Positions 53,750-62,688 of a stretch of 64,000 nt of DNA are shown in pieces. Source of the DNA: Rhodocyclales bacterium. Lineage in GTDB: Bacteria > Pseudomonadota > Gammaproteobacteria > Burkholderiales > Rhodocyclaceae. Positions within the stretch are counted from its first letter, which is position 1; each line of letters opens with the position of its first letter. Location of the stretch: positions 1 through 64,000 of the forward strand of contig JACPEH010000005.1 in the NCBI GenBank assembly GCA_016183655.1, read 5' to 3'. The notes under the pieces were generated by a model. The model made no database searches and was not told the origin of the DNA. It was given only the letters and a program-made list of their open reading frames with translations. The position numbers and the translations under genes were made by a program.

Positions 53750-53852
53750 TTAGTGGAACTGCTCTTCTTCGGTCGAGCCGGTCAGCGCGGTGACGCTGGA
53801 CTTGCCGCCCTGGATCACGGTGGTGACGTCGTCGAAGTAGCCGGTGCCGACG
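53750..53852 (-). pseudogene. aceA: aceA 3' fragment (isocitrate lyase remnant)
   Basis: The final 33 codons plus stop of isocitrate lyase ([16 protein letters not shown]...TEEEQFH), identical to the end of the aceA gene at 56137. The frame runs upstream into unrelated DNA immediately before the Val codon. No start signal, so it is a dead fragment created with the repeat. Confidence 0.92.
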
Positions 53853-53855
53853 CGC

Positions 53856-54104
53856 TCAAATGGGGGCAAGCTCGATTGGCTCCCGCCGCGGCGATCTCTA
53901 GCCTGATCAGCACGGCCAAACTCAACGGCCTCGACCCGGAAGCCTATCTGCACTTGGTGCTGGCGCGTATCGCCGATTATCCGGTCAATCGCGTCGCGGA
54001 GTTGCTGCCTTGGGCGGTTGCCGGGCAGGTCGCCGCTGTGGGGGCCCCAGACGCTGCTCGTTGAGCGGGGTTACGGTCAAGAGACGGTGGTGGCCGGACG
54101 GTTA
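53856..54104 (+). mobile_element. IS66-family right-end remnant
   Basis: The frame to 54064 encodes [22 protein letters not shown], then [20 protein letters not shown], the C-terminus of IS66-type TnpC transposases (quoted in two pieces). After its stop comes GTGGTGGCCGGACGGTTA (about 54086-54104), which resembles the terminal inverted repeat of IS66 elements as I remember them. The rest of the IS (tnpA, tnpB, most of tnpC and the left end) is absent. Confidence 0.75.
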
Positions 54105-54107
54105 TGC

Positions 54108-55166
54108 TCAGCTGGCATGTCGATCGCCGGTGTCTTGCCGGAATCGCCGGATTTCGAGGAACTCGCCGACCATTTTGGCGAACTGCATCGCGTTCTGTGT
54201 TCGCTGCGTTTCCGGGTCCGCATAGATTTCCCGCAGAACCGCAACCGCCTGCGGGTTGTTGCAGATGTCGAGGCAGAGCTGACAGGTATCGGTGTAGTAC
54301 GCACGGAGCGGCACAATACGGGCATGTCCGTGTGCGTGGAGATCGTCGAGCAATCCCTTGGGGCCGCGCGTATTGATGACCTTCATGAACGGATTTGCGA
54401 GTGCTTTCTGGATGATCGCAAAGAGGTCTTCCTCCAGCGCATTGCCGAGTGCCAGCGGATTGCCTCCATGCATGTAGGGGCCGGGGCCGCAGCAGGCGTA
54501 GACCTTTCCTCCGGGCTCTATGTCGAGCGCAGTGACGGTCTCGCAACTGTCGGCGGGCGGCGTCATCGAGTGGCGGAACGCGGCGGCGGCAAGCGTTTCA
54601 GCTCGCCCGAGCCGGACCGGAAAATGGGAGTGCACTGAGGCTTTCGTGTGCGCCAGCAATGCCTTGACCTGTTCCGCGAAATCGTCCCCGGGCTCGGCGA
54701 TGACGCGAACGGCAAGCGGGATTCCGTGCTCGTCTGCCGCTTCGGCTATGTTGCAGCATCGCGAGACATCGATGAAATCGAGGTGATAGCGATCAAGACT
54801 GACCCCGAGCATGTCGAGCCCGGCCGCCTTCATCCGGCCGATGATTTCCTTCGCGTGGTCGGGCCGCGCGCCCCAGTGACCGCTCGTCATCACCGAAACG
54901 ACGTAGCGCTCGGCTTTGGCCGCCTCGATCAGACGCAGCAAACGCGCCTGATCGAGAAGCGGCTCGCCGCCCGTGAACCCGATGTGATCGACCGCGTGAC
55001 GCGCCGAGCGGATGTAATGAAGCGCTTCATCCTCGCTCATCTGTCGCGTGATTTCCGGACCGGAGCGGGTGATGCAGTGCCGACAACGCAGCGGACACTG
55101 CATCGTTACGGAGATGCCGAGACAGGTAAAGCTGAAGATAGCGTTCTCGGCCATCGCAGCCGTCAT
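54108..55166 (-). CDS. radical SAM/SPASM-like peptide-modifying enzyme (candidate RiPP maturase)
   Basis: A 352-residue radical SAM protein. SAM-cluster motif CPLRCRHC (Cys24, Cys28, Cys31), GFTGGEPLLD as the GGEP motif. C-terminal cysteines are in SPASM-like order: Cys208, then GKVYAC (G-x4-C, Cys225/226), then CQLCLDIC (Cys295, 298, 302), predicted to hold one or two auxiliary Fe-S clusters. The ATG overlaps the stop of the PqqD-like gene by 4 nt, so the pair is co-translated. This pairing is the hallmark of peptide-modification systems; no separate precursor gene was found nearby. Located in a small island between two direct repeats. Confidence 0.85.
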   Translation of the reverse strand: MTAAMAENAIFSFTCLGISVTMQCPLRCRHCITRSGPEITRQMSEDEALHYIRSARHAVDHIGFTGGEPLLDQARLLRLIEAAKAERYVVSVMTSGHWGARPDHAKEIIGRMKAAGLDMLGVSLDRYHLDFIDVSRCCNIAEAADEHGIPLAVRVIAEPGDDFAEQVKALLAHTKASVHSHFPVRLGRAETLAAAAFRHSMTPPADSCETVTALDIEPGGKVYACCGPGPYMHGGNPLALGNALEEDLFAIIQKALANPFMKVINTRGPKGLLDDLHAHGHARIVPLRAYYTDTCQLCLDICNNPQAVAVLREIYADPETQRTQNAMQFAKMVGEFLEIRRFRQDTGDRHAS

Positions 55167-55765
55167 TCCTGCGAGACCTTGCCGACGGCAAACCGCCGGT
55201 AATTCTTGAAGTTCTTTTCCCAGGATTTGTCGAACCAGCGAATGATGGTGTCTGGGGTGAAGAGGCCGGCCGGGATGGTGCAGGTATGGGCGGGACAGGT
55301 CTTTATCGGACCGTCGGTGACGTTGGGTACGATGACGCTGATGTCGCCGGCGCTGATCAGCATGCCGCCCGTCGCACGCAGTTCGGTCCAGACGTTGCGG
55401 ATTCCGGGGGTATAGTCAGCCGCGTCGGCGCTGCGCTTCCCGGCGATCAGGTCGCCCAGCGAGTTGAGACAGACGGCGCCTTTCGCGGCGCCGGCCTTGA
55501 TGCTCCTGACGAAGCCGTGTTCGCCCAAGGTACGCAGCACGGCCCTCCCCGCCTCCTGGATGGCGCCTTTCTTCTGAGCGCCGAGACGCGCCATCTCGGC
55601 ACACACTGCATCGTGATCGGTGAAACCGTCAAGGTTCTCGATCAGCGCGAACGCGGCACGGTTCAGGCACATCACGGTATCGCACGTTTCTAGCGTCATG
55701 TAGATGTCGGCGCCGACTTCGGCAAAGAACAGACCTTCGCTGCGGATATACAGATCTCCTTGCAT
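55163..55765 (-). CDS. PqqD-like protein with extra C-terminal domain
   Basis: A 200-residue protein. Residues about 18-90 follow the PqqD/RRE pattern (YMTLETCDTVMCLNRAAFAL, then LIENLDGFTDHDAVCAEMARL), the peptide-binding chaperone of radical SAM RiPP enzymes. Residues about 95-200 form a second domain I do not recognise; it contains TCPAHTC (Cys157, Cys162) in a short loop and an aromatic/basic end (WFDKSWEKNFKNYRRF). It could be a fused substrate, a cluster-binding domain or a partner. GGGAGG precedes the ATG. The two genes are lower in GC than their neighbours. Confidence 0.75.
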   Translation of the reverse strand: MQGDLYIRSEGLFFAEVGADIYMTLETCDTVMCLNRAAFALIENLDGFTDHDAVCAEMARLGAQKKGAIQEAGRAVLRTLGEHGFVRSIKAGAAKGAVCLNSLGDLIAGKRSADAADYTPGIRNVWTELRATGGMLISAGDISVIVPNVTDGPIKTCPAHTCTIPAGLFTPDTIIRWFDKSWEKNFKNYRRFAVGKVSQE

Positions 55766-55820
55766 CGCAACCTCCCGAGTAACCACAATCAAAATAATGA
55801 CAAACAACGCGCGTAATGCC

Positions 55821-55849
55821 GTTGTAGTATGACAAAATCCTGATGTCAA
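55821..55849 (-). promoter_or_regulatory. sigma-70-like promoter of the PqqD-like/radical SAM pair
   Basis: On the minus strand: TTGACA (55849-55844, perfect -35), 17-nt spacer, TACAAC (55826-55821). It lies about 55 nt before the PqqD-like ATG in an AT-rich stretch. Confidence 0.6.
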
Positions 55850-55930
55850 TGACGATTTTCGTCGCCGTACAACAAACGGAAGTGACTCTGGATGCGGCAC
55901 AAACGTGAATTGAAGGGTGAATTAAGAATT

Positions 55931-55982
55931 AAAGGGGAGAGTAGAGAACAGGCTCTCGCCTACCCTCTACTCTCCCTTTTTT
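55931..55982 (+). terminator. long hairpin at the island edge
   Basis: AAAGGGGAGAGTAGAG (55931-55946) pairs with CTCTACTCTCCCTTT (55965-55979) with one bulge, then T residues. It stands between the island promoter and the repeat copy B and could end transcripts from either side. The remaining DNA between it and the repeat shows no gene. Confidence 0.6.
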
Positions 55983-55992
55983 CGCCGTTTTC

Positions 55993-56239
55993 CGGGCGAG
56001 GACGTGCCTTCGCTCTGATCGTGCGCATGGCGGCGGGTTGATTTGCCACTGATTCGCCAATGAAAAAGGCCGCACCCTTTCGGGTACGGCCTTTCCTTGG
56101 CTTCCGCCTTGCGGCAGAGGAGAAGCTTGGCGGAACTTAGTGGAACTGCTCTTCTTCGGTCGAGCCGGTCAGCGCGGTGACGCTGGACTTGCCGCCCTGG
56201 ATCACGGTGGTGACGTCGTCGAAGTAGCCGGTGCCGACG
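55993..56239 (+). repeat. 247-bp direct repeat, copy B
   Basis: Partner of 53606-53852. It begins with a copy of the HDOD 3' end that is now outside any gene and ends within aceA at the base before the Val368 codon. Confidence 0.95.
56063..56094 (-). terminator. terminator of aceA
   Basis: AAAGGCCGCACCC / GGGTACGGCCTTT (56065-56077, 56082-56094) with TTTC loop; on the minus strand a T-run follows, 43 bp after the aceA stop. Confidence 0.85.
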
Positions 56240-57339
56240 TAGTCCTGCGCCAGATCGAACATGTTGTACCACATGGAGTGGATGCCGGCGAGGGTGATGA
56301 ACTGGTACTTGTAGCCCATCGCGCCCAGTTCCTTCTGGAACTTGGCGATGGTGGCATCGTCCAGGTTCTTCTTCCAGTTGAACGACGGCGAGCAGTTGTA
56401 GGCGAGCATCTTGCCCGGGTGCTTGGCATGCACGGCTTCGGCGAACTTGCGGGCGAATTCCAGATCCGGCGTGCCGGTCTCGCACCACACCAGGTCGGCG
56501 TAGTCGGCGTAGGCGATGGCGCGGGAGATGGCCTGCTCCAGACCCTTCTTGGTCTTGTAGAAGCCTTCGGCGGTGCGCTCGCCGGTCAGGAACGGCTTGT
56601 CGTTCTCGTCGTAGTCCGAGGTCAGCAGGTCGGCAGCTTCCGCGTCGGTACGGGCGATGACCAGGGTCGGCACGCCATAGACGTCGGCAGCCATACGGGC
56701 GGCGATCAGCTTCTGCACAGCTTCGGTGGTCGGCACCAGCACCTTGCCGCCCATGTGGCCGCACTTCTTGACCGAGGCCAGCTGGTCTTCCCAATGCACA
56801 CCGGCGGCGCCGGCGCGGATCATGGCCTTCATCAGTTCGTAGGCGTTCAGCACGCCGCCGAAACCGGCTTCGGCGTCGGCAACGATCGGCAGGTGGTATT
56901 CAACGTGGCCGGCGTCGCCCGGGTTGATGTTCTTCGACCATTGGATTTCGTCGGCGCGGTTGAAGGCGTTGTTGATGCGCTCGACGACCTTCGGCACGGA
57001 GTCGACGGGGTACAGCGACTGGTCCGGGTACATCGCGGCGTATTCGTTGTTGTCGGCAGCGACTTGCCAGCCCGACAGGTAGATGGCCTTGATGCCGGCC
57101 TTGGCCTGCTGCACGGCTTGGCCGCCGGTCAGGGCGCCCAGGCAGTTGACGTAGGGGGTGTTGTTGACCAGGTCCCACAGCTTTTCGGCGCCGCGGCGGG
57201 CCAGGGTGTGTTCAACCTGGAACGAACCGCGCAGGCGGACGACGTCAGCAGCGGAGTAGCCGCGCTTGATGCCCTTCCAGCGGGGGTTGGTGGCCCAGTC
57301 TTTTTCCAGTTCGGCGATTTGCTGTTCGCGAGTGCTCAT
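56137..57339 (-). CDS. aceA: isocitrate lyase, with an internal deletion
   Basis: A 400-residue isocitrate lyase, which splits isocitrate into glyoxylate and succinate. The catalytic loop KKCGHMGGK has Cys193; SYPD-type and metal-binding segments ([29 protein letters not shown]) are intact. The family norm is about 430 residues. Here MFDLAQDY (to Tyr367) joins directly to VGTGYFDDV; the roughly 33 residues normally between (ending HQQEVGTGYFD in E. coli) are missing in frame. That region forms helices used in the tetramer, so stability may suffer. The junction coincides with the edge of the 247-bp repeat. A TGTCTTATATAAGACA palindrome lies upstream. Confidence 0.9.
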   Translation of the reverse strand: MSTREQQIAELEKDWATNPRWKGIKRGYSAADVVRLRGSFQVEHTLARRGAEKLWDLVNNTPYVNCLGALTGGQAVQQAKAGIKAIYLSGWQVAADNNEYAAMYPDQSLYPVDSVPKVVERINNAFNRADEIQWSKNINPGDAGHVEYHLPIVADAEAGFGGVLNAYELMKAMIRAGAAGVHWEDQLASVKKCGHMGGKVLVPTTEAVQKLIAARMAADVYGVPTLVIARTDAEAADLLTSDYDENDKPFLTGERTAEGFYKTKKGLEQAISRAIAYADYADLVWCETGTPDLEFARKFAEAVHAKHPGKMLAYNCSPSFNWKKNLDDATIAKFQKELGAMGYKYQFITLAGIHSMWYNMFDLAQDYVGTGYFDDVTTVIQGGKSSVTALTGSTEEEQFH

Positions 57340-57462
57340 GGTCTGTCCTCAGTATGGATTGCCAATCAAATGGGGTAAGCGCGGCGTCCGGTGGCTGTTG
57401 CAAGCTGCTGCGGACCTTCAGCCGATGGGGCCAGTATAGAGAGGATTGGGTGGCAAGACAAG

Positions 57463-57478
57463 TGTCTTATATAAGACA
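57463..57478. promoter_or_regulatory. perfect 16-bp operator-like palindrome upstream of aceA
   Basis: TGTCTTATATAAGACA, 124 bp before the aceA start, within the 345-bp gap (57340-57684) between divergent aceA and chemoreceptor genes. The rest of the gap is AT-rich with T-runs and no gene. A one-mismatch version lies upstream of tauE-aceB (51683-51696). Similar ATATAA-centred palindromes serve as operators for acetate/propionate-type regulators in Betaproteobacteria, as far as I recall. Confidence 0.65.
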
Positions 57479-57684
57479 TAAGATGTTTTTTTATTTGTTT
57501 TTTTACAGTGGCTTAGCTGTTTTGTTTTGCATTGCGAAATGCTGCCCGCCCTGTGAAATTCATGCGCCCTCATGAGCTTCCCGGGATTTCATGCCGGAAA
57601 CAATTCAATTCCCGGCCGACAGTGCCGTTGCTACAATTCACGCAGAGGCGCGCACGCGCACGGACAATAATCAGGGAGAGGGAA

Positions 57685-59481
57685 ATGAAGGTGTTCTGGG
57701 AGTTCTACGACTGGTTCGAGCGCGCCTGCTGGGGGAGCCTGACGCGCAAGCTGTCCAGTTTCCTGCTGCTTTTCCTCCTTGACCTCGCCTATCTCGCAGT
57801 TTACGTCTACCAAAGCGGAAAAATCGGCGGCCTGATCGCCAAGGGCGGAGTTTCCGCCGAACTGCTGGCATCGGTGCAGGCGGCCTTCGACAGCGGGCTG
57901 TGGGTGATGGTCGGCATGACCGTGTTTGCCCTCGTCTGGAACGTCGCCCAGATCGTTTACATTCGCCACCTCATCGTCCGCCCGGTGCGGGCGATCACCA
58001 AGATTTTCGACGAGATCGGCCGCGGCGAGGGCGATTTCTCCAAGGACCTGCCGGTCTATTCGCACGACGAGCTGCGCGAGCTGGCGAACAGCTACAACCG
58101 CTTTGCCGACAAGATGCGGCAGATCATCCACGAGGTGCGCAAGAGCAGCGTCAGCATCGCCCGCGAGGCCGTCGTGGTGCGCAAGAACGTCAGCGAAACC
58201 TCGGCCAAGGCGACCAAGCAGGGGGAAATCACCGAATCGGTGTTTACCGCCAGCAACGAGGCGACGCGGGCGATCGAGGAGGTCTCCGGCGCTGCCGAAG
58301 TGATTTCGCACTCGACCGAGACGAACCTGGAGACGGCGCGCGGCTCGCTCGCCGAGATGCTCGACATCGTCACCAAGGTGCAGTCGGTCAGCGACAAGCT
58401 CGGCCGTTTCAACGATACCGTCAACAACCTCAGCCAGCGCTCCGACAGCATTCGCCAGATTGCCGGCCTGATCAAGGAAATCGCCGACCAGACCAACCTG
58501 CTTGCGCTCAACGCGGCAATCGAGGCGGCGCGTGCCGGCGAAGCGGGGCGCGGCTTCGCCGTCGTTGCCGACGAGGTGCGCAAGCTGGCCGAGCGCGTCA
58601 ATGTCGCGACGACCGAGATCAACGACAACATCGGCGGCATGATCGGCCTGGTGCGCGAGACGCAGACCGAGAACGAGGTGATCAACACCGATATCACGAC
58701 GACGCGGGAAGTGGTCGAACGCTCGTCCGGGCAGTTCCGCCAGATGGTCGACGATTTCGAGCGCACCAGCGAACAGCTGGCGCAGATTGCTTCGGCAATG
58801 GAGGAGCTGACCGCAACCAATGCCCAGGTGCACGACAACGTGACTCATATCCACGCGCTGTCGTCGGAAGTGGCGGCCAACATGACCGGCTCGGCGCAGT
58901 CCACCGTTGGCCTGTCGGGCGCGACCGAAAGCGTCCAGGAGCTGGTCTCGCGCTTCAAGATCGGGCGCGGCGCCTTCGACTACAACGTCGACAAGACGCG
59001 CGAATTCCGCGATGCGATCCAGGCGAAGTTCGCCGAGCTGGCGAAACGCGGCGTCAATATCTGGGACCAGAATTTCCAGCCGATCGCGAACACCAATCCG
59101 CAAAAATTCAATGTCAGCTACCTCGCCGATTTCGAACGCGAGGTGCAGCCCTTGTTCGAGGCGGCGCTGGCGCAGATGAAGGGCGGCCTGTACTCGATCG
59201 TGATCGACAGCAAGGCCTACATCGGCATCCACAACCTGAAGTATTCGAAGCCGCTCACCGGCGACTATCAGGCCGACCTCGTCGGCAACCGCACCCGCCG
59301 CATCTGGACCGATCCGACCGGGCAGCGCGCGGCGAAGAACACGTCGCCGATGCTGCTGCAGACCTACGCCCGCGACACCGGCGAGATCCTGTCGGAGATC
59401 AACATGCCGATCGTGGTCGACGGCCGCCCGTGGGGGAACGTTCGCATCGGGGTCGACAGCGCGGTTTTGCTCGAAGTCTGA
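57685..59481 (+). CDS. methyl-accepting chemotaxis protein with C-terminal sensor-like domain
   Basis: A 598-residue chemoreceptor of unusual layout. TM1 (about 22-42) and TM2 (about 75-97) enclose only about 32 periplasmic residues, so no periplasmic sensor domain exists. HAMP follows ([21 protein letters not shown]), then the signalling domain with [20 protein letters not shown]. After it come about 165 residues (from about 430) with Cache-like segments ([47 protein letters not shown]). This places the presumed sensor in the cytoplasm. AGGGAGAGG precedes the ATG at 57685. Confidence 0.9.
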   Translation: MKVFWEFYDWFERACWGSLTRKLSSFLLLFLLDLAYLAVYVYQSGKIGGLIAKGGVSAELLASVQAAFDSGLWVMVGMTVFALVWNVAQIVYIRHLIVRPVRAITKIFDEIGRGEGDFSKDLPVYSHDELRELANSYNRFADKMRQIIHEVRKSSVSIAREAVVVRKNVSETSAKATKQGEITESVFTASNEATRAIEEVSGAAEVISHSTETNLETARGSLAEMLDIVTKVQSVSDKLGRFNDTVNNLSQRSDSIRQIAGLIKEIADQTNLLALNAAIEAARAGEAGRGFAVVADEVRKLAERVNVATTEINDNIGGMIGLVRETQTENEVINTDITTTREVVERSSGQFRQMVDDFERTSEQLAQIASAMEELTATNAQVHDNVTHIHALSSEVAANMTGSAQSTVGLSGATESVQELVSRFKIGRGAFDYNVDKTREFRDAIQAKFAELAKRGVNIWDQNFQPIANTNPQKFNVSYLADFEREVQPLFEAALAQMKGGLYSIVIDSKAYIGIHNLKYSKPLTGDYQADLVGNRTRRIWTDPTGQRAAKNTSPMLLQTYARDTGEILSEINMPIVVDGRPWGNVRIGVDSAVLLEV

Positions 59482-59500
59482 GTCGGAAAAAACCTCGCGT

Positions 59501-59535
59501 GAAAAAAGCAACGGCGCCCACGGGCGCCGTTGCTT
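59501..59535 (-). terminator. rho-independent terminator of rraA
   Basis: AAGCAACGGCGCCC / GGGCGCCGTTGCTT (59506-59519, 59522-59535); on the minus strand a run of T follows. It also lies after the convergent chemoreceptor gene. Confidence 0.85.
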
Positions 59536-59555
59536 CATGGAAGGACAGGATCGGG

Positions 59556-60047
59556 TCAGAGCAGCGGCTTGCTCGACACCAGTACGCCGTCCTCGTCGGC
59601 ATACAGGTACTCGCCGGGGTGGAAGGTGACGCCGCCGAAGGTGACGGCGAGGTCGCGGTCGCCGACGTTCTTCTTGATGCTCTTCTGCGGATGCGTGTCG
59701 AGCGCGCGCACGCCGAGGTCGATCCCGGCGATGTCGGCAGAGTCGCGGATGCAGCCGTAGACGACGACGCCTTCCCAGCCGTTCTGCTGCGCCAGGATTG
59801 CCAGCTGGTCGCCGACCAGCGCGCAGCGCAGCGAGCCGCCGCCGTCGATGACCAGCACCTTGCCCCGGCCGTCCTCGGCGAAGGCGGTGCGCACCAGCGA
59901 ATTGTCCTCGAACAGCTTGAGCGTGGCGATCTGGCCGCTGAATGCGTTACGCGCGCCGTAGCGCTTGAACATCGGTGCGACGACGCGCAACGACTTGCCC
60001 AGTTCGGCCTCGAATTCGTCACAGAGGTCCGGCGTCTTGAAACTCAT
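59556..60047 (-). CDS. rraA: RraA family protein (RNase E regulator / HMG-type aldolase fold)
   Basis: A 163-residue RraA-like protein beginning MSFKTPDLCDEFEAELG. Sequence VVIDGGGSLRCALVGDQLA and GVVVYGCIRDSADI are the family signatures; the Gly-x20-Arg-Asp pattern that marks class II 4-hydroxy-4-methyl-2-oxoglutarate aldolases is present (DQLA..., then CIRD). E. coli RraA inhibits RNase E, while other members have aldolase or oxaloacetate decarboxylase activity, so the role here is open. Same strand as clpA-clpS but separated by terminators. Confidence 0.9.
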   Translation of the reverse strand: MSFKTPDLCDEFEAELGKSLRVVAPMFKRYGARNAFSGQIATLKLFEDNSLVRTAFAEDGRGKVLVIDGGGSLRCALVGDQLAILAQQNGWEGVVVYGCIRDSADIAGIDLGVRALDTHPQKSIKKNVGDRDLAVTFGGVTFHPGEYLYADEDGVLVSSKPLL

Positions 60048-60073
60048 CGATTCTTCTCCCTGAATCGGTTGGC

Positions 60074-60105
60074 AAAAAAATGGCCATGCCGGCGGGCATG
60101 GCCAT
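60074..60105 (-). terminator. rho-independent terminator of clpSA
   Basis: ATGGCCATGCC / GGCATGGCCAT (60080-60090, 60095-60105), GGCG loop; seven T residues follow on the minus strand, 16 bp after the clpA stop. Confidence 0.9.
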
Positions 60106-60120
60106 CGGGATCGTTCCGGA

Positions 60121-62379
60121 TCAGACGACTTCCGCCGTCTCCTCCTCGAACAGCAGTTGCACCTTGTCGTCCGGGCCGAGGTCCACGGTGACCTTGCCGC
60201 CGTTGGACAGCTTGCCGAACAGCAGCTCGTCGGCCAGCGCGGCGCGGATCGTATCCTGGATCAGCCGGGCCATCGGCCGCGCGCCCATCAGCGGGTCGAA
60301 GCCCTTCTTCGCCAGGTGCTCCTTCAGCGCGTCGGTGAAGATCGCGTCGACCTTCTTCTCGTGCAGCTGCATTTCGAGTTCCATCAGGAACTTGTCGACG
60401 ACGCGCAGGATCACCTCGTGGTCGAGCGCCTTGAACGAAACGACGGCGTCCAGCCGGTTGCGGAACTCCGGCGTGAACAGGCGCTTGATCTCGACCATCT
60501 CGTCGCCGGCCTTCTTCTCGGTGGTGAAGCCCATCGTCGTCTTCTGGATCGCTTCCTGGCCGGCGTTGGTGGTCATGATGATGACCACGTTGCGGAAGTC
60601 GGCCTTGCGCCCGTTGTTGTCGGTCAGTGTGCCGTGGTCCATCACCTGCAGCAGGATGTTGTAGATGTCCGGGTGCGCTTTCTCGATCTCGTCGAGCAGC
60701 AGCACGCAGTACGGCTTCTTGGTCACCGCCTCGGTCAGCTGGCCGCCCTGGTCGTAGCCGACGTAGCCCGGCGGCGCGCCGATCAGCCGCGAGACGGCGT
60801 GGCGCTCCATATATTCGGACATGTCGAAGCGCAGCAGCTCGATGCCCATACAGTAGGCGAGCTGCTTGGCGACTTCGGTCTTGCCGACGCCGGTCGGGCC
60901 GGAGAAGAGGAAGGCGCCGATCGGCTTGCCCGGGTTGCCGAGGCCGGAGCGGGCCATCTTGATCGCCTTGGCCAGCGCGTCGATCGCTTCATCCTGGCCG
61001 AAGACCACGGCTTTCAGGTCGCGGTCGAGGTTCTTCAGGCTGCTGCGGTCGTCGGTGGTGACATGCGTCGACGGGATGCGTGCGATCTTGGCGACGATCT
61101 CCTCGATGTCCTGCTTGCCGATCGTCTTCTTCTGCTTCGACTTCGGCAGGATGCGCTGCGCCGCGCCGGCCTCGTCGATCACGTCGATCGCCTTGTCCGG
61201 CAGGTGGCGGTCGCTGATGAAACGGACCGACAGCTCGACCGCCGAAGTCAGCGCCGAGGCCGAGTACTTGATGCCGTGGTGCGCCTCGAAGCGCGCCTTC
61301 AGGCCCTTCAGGATCTCCACCGTCTCCGCCACCGACGGTTCGGAGACGTCGATCTTCTGGAAGCGGCGGGATAGCGCGTGGTCCTTCTCGAAGATGCCGC
61401 GATATTCGTTGTAGGTCGTAGCGCCGATGCACTTCAGCGTGCCCGACGACAGCGCCGGCTTGAGCAGGTTGGAGGCGTCGAGCGTGCCGCCGGAAGCGGC
61501 GCCGGCGCCGATCAGCGTATGGATCTCGTCGATGAAGAGGATCGCGTTCGGGTTGTCCTGCAACTGCTTGAGCACGCTCTTCAGGCGCTGCTCGAAATCG
61601 CCGCGGTACTTGGTGCCGGCCAGCAGCGCGCCCATGTCCAAGGCGTAGACGTTGGCGTGCGCCAGGATCTCCGGCACTTCGCCTTCGACGACGCGGCGCG
61701 CCAGCCCTTCGGCGATCGCCGTCTTGCCGACGCCGGCCTCGCCGACCAGCAGCGGGTTGTTCTTGCGCCGGCGGCACAGCGTCTGGATGACGCGTTCCAG
61801 TTCCTTGTCGCGGCCGATCAGCGGGTCGATCTTGCCGGCCAGCGCCATCGCGTTGAGGTTGAGCGTGAAGTTCTCCAGCGGGCCGGCACTGGTCTGCTGC
61901 TCGCCTTCGGTCTCGCTCTCGGCCTCGGCCGGCGCTTTTTGCTGCGGTACCTTGCTGATCCCGTGCGAGATGAAATTGACCACGTCGAGTCGGGTCACGC
62001 CCTGCTTCTGCAGGTAATAGACGGCGTGCGAGTCTTTCTCGCCGAAGATGGCGACCAGCACGTTGGCGCCGTTCACCTCCTTCTTGCCGGAGGACTGCAC
62101 GTGCAGGATCGCGCGCTGGATGACGCGCTGGAAGCCGAGCGTCGGCTGCGTGTCGATCTCATCCTCGCCGGCCACCGTCGGCGTGTGCTCGGCGATGAAC
62201 TTGTTCAGGTCGCGGCGCAGCACCTCGATGCTCGCCCCGCAGGAGCGCAACGCTTCCGCCGCCGACGGGTTGTCCAGCAGCGCCAGCAGCAGATGCTCGA
62301 CGGTGATGAACTCGTGCCGCTTCTGCCTGGCCTCGACAAAGGCCATGTGCAAGCTGACTTCCAGTTCCTGCGCGATCAT
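60121..62379 (-). CDS. clpA: ATP-dependent Clp protease ATP-binding subunit ClpA
   Basis: A 752-residue AAA+ unfoldase that feeds substrates to ClpP. The N-domain (1-145) binds ClpS; D1 has Walker [10 protein letters not shown] and Walker [11 protein letters not shown]2 has [12 protein letters not shown] and [13 protein letters not shown]. The ClpP-contacting IGF/IGL-type loop is near [12 protein letters not shown]. Acidic C-terminus (EEETAEVV). Its ATG directly follows the clpS stop (TGAATG), the standard clpS-clpA operon. Confidence 0.97.
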   Translation of the reverse strand: MIAQELEVSLHMAFVEARQKRHEFITVEHLLLALLDNPSAAEALRSCGASIEVLRRDLNKFIAEHTPTVAGEDEIDTQPTLGFQRVIQRAILHVQSSGKKEVNGANVLVAIFGEKDSHAVYYLQKQGVTRLDVVNFISHGISKVPQQKAPAEAESETEGEQQTSAGPLENFTLNLNAMALAGKIDPLIGRDKELERVIQTLCRRRKNNPLLVGEAGVGKTAIAEGLARRVVEGEVPEILAHANVYALDMGALLAGTKYRGDFEQRLKSVLKQLQDNPNAILFIDEIHTLIGAGAASGGTLDASNLLKPALSSGTLKCIGATTYNEYRGIFEKDHALSRRFQKIDVSEPSVAETVEILKGLKARFEAHHGIKYSASALTSAVELSVRFISDRHLPDKAIDVIDEAGAAQRILPKSKQKKTIGKQDIEEIVAKIARIPSTHVTTDDRSSLKNLDRDLKAVVFGQDEAIDALAKAIKMARSGLGNPGKPIGAFLFSGPTGVGKTEVAKQLAYCMGIELLRFDMSEYMERHAVSRLIGAPPGYVGYDQGGQLTEAVTKKPYCVLLLDEIEKAHPDIYNILLQVMDHGTLTDNNGRKADFRNVVIIMTTNAGQEAIQKTTMGFTTEKKAGDEMVEIKRLFTPEFRNRLDAVVSFKALDHEVILRVVDKFLMELEMQLHEKKVDAIFTDALKEHLAKKGFDPLMGARPMARLIQDTIRAALADELLFGKLSNGGKVTVDLGPDDKVQLLFEEETAEVV

Positions 62380-62688
62380 TCAGTTTTCCTCCATGACGCA
62401 AGCCAGCGGGTGCTGGTGCTCGCGGGCAAAGGCCGCAACCTGTTCAACCTTGGTGGCGGCGATGTCGCGGGGGTAAACCCCGCACAGGCCGCGACCCTCG
62501 TTGTGGACTTTGAGCATGATTCGCGTCGCTTGTTCTCGGTCCATGCCAAAAAACTTCTGCAGCACGGTGATCACGAAATCCATCGGCGTGAAGTCGTCGT
62601 TCAGCAGCAGTACCTTGTAGAGCGGAGGCAGTTTCGCCTGCGTCCGTTGTGCTTCGAGAAGCCCGTCTCCTTGATGCCTTGTCGCCAT
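62380..62688 (-). CDS. clpS: ATP-dependent Clp protease adaptor ClpS
   Basis: A 102-residue ClpS with the N-degron pocket segments [39 protein letters not shown] and the C-terminal [10 protein letters not shown] strand. It delivers proteins with bulky N-terminal residues to ClpAP. It is the first gene of the operon, divergent from the cold-shock gene across 256 bp that hold both promoters but no gene. Confidence 0.97.
   Translation of the reverse strand: MATRHQGDGLLEAQRTQAKLPPLYKVLLLNDDFTPMDFVITVLQKFFGMDREQATRIMLKVHNEGRGLCGVYPRDIAATKVEQVAAFAREHQHPLACVMEEN

Larger units (their letters stand above)
53606..53852 (+). repeat. 247-bp direct repeat, copy A
   Basis: Matches 55993-56239 in the same orientation with no gaps and about eight mismatches. 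It covers the 3' end of the HDOD gene, a terminator hairpin and the last 34 codons of aceA. The mismatches are confined to the left half; the aceA part is identical in both copies. Confidence 0.95.

Noticed and set aside
53753-54064. A 103-codon plus-strand protein running from antisense aceA into IS66
   Set aside because: It is an accidental fusion across the rearrangement junction; only the part after about 53856 has similarity to a transposase.
55766-55930. A RiPP precursor gene upstream of the PqqD-like gene
   Set aside because: All frames there are short, AT-rich and without a ribosome site; the in-frame GTG extension at 55900 runs through the promoter.
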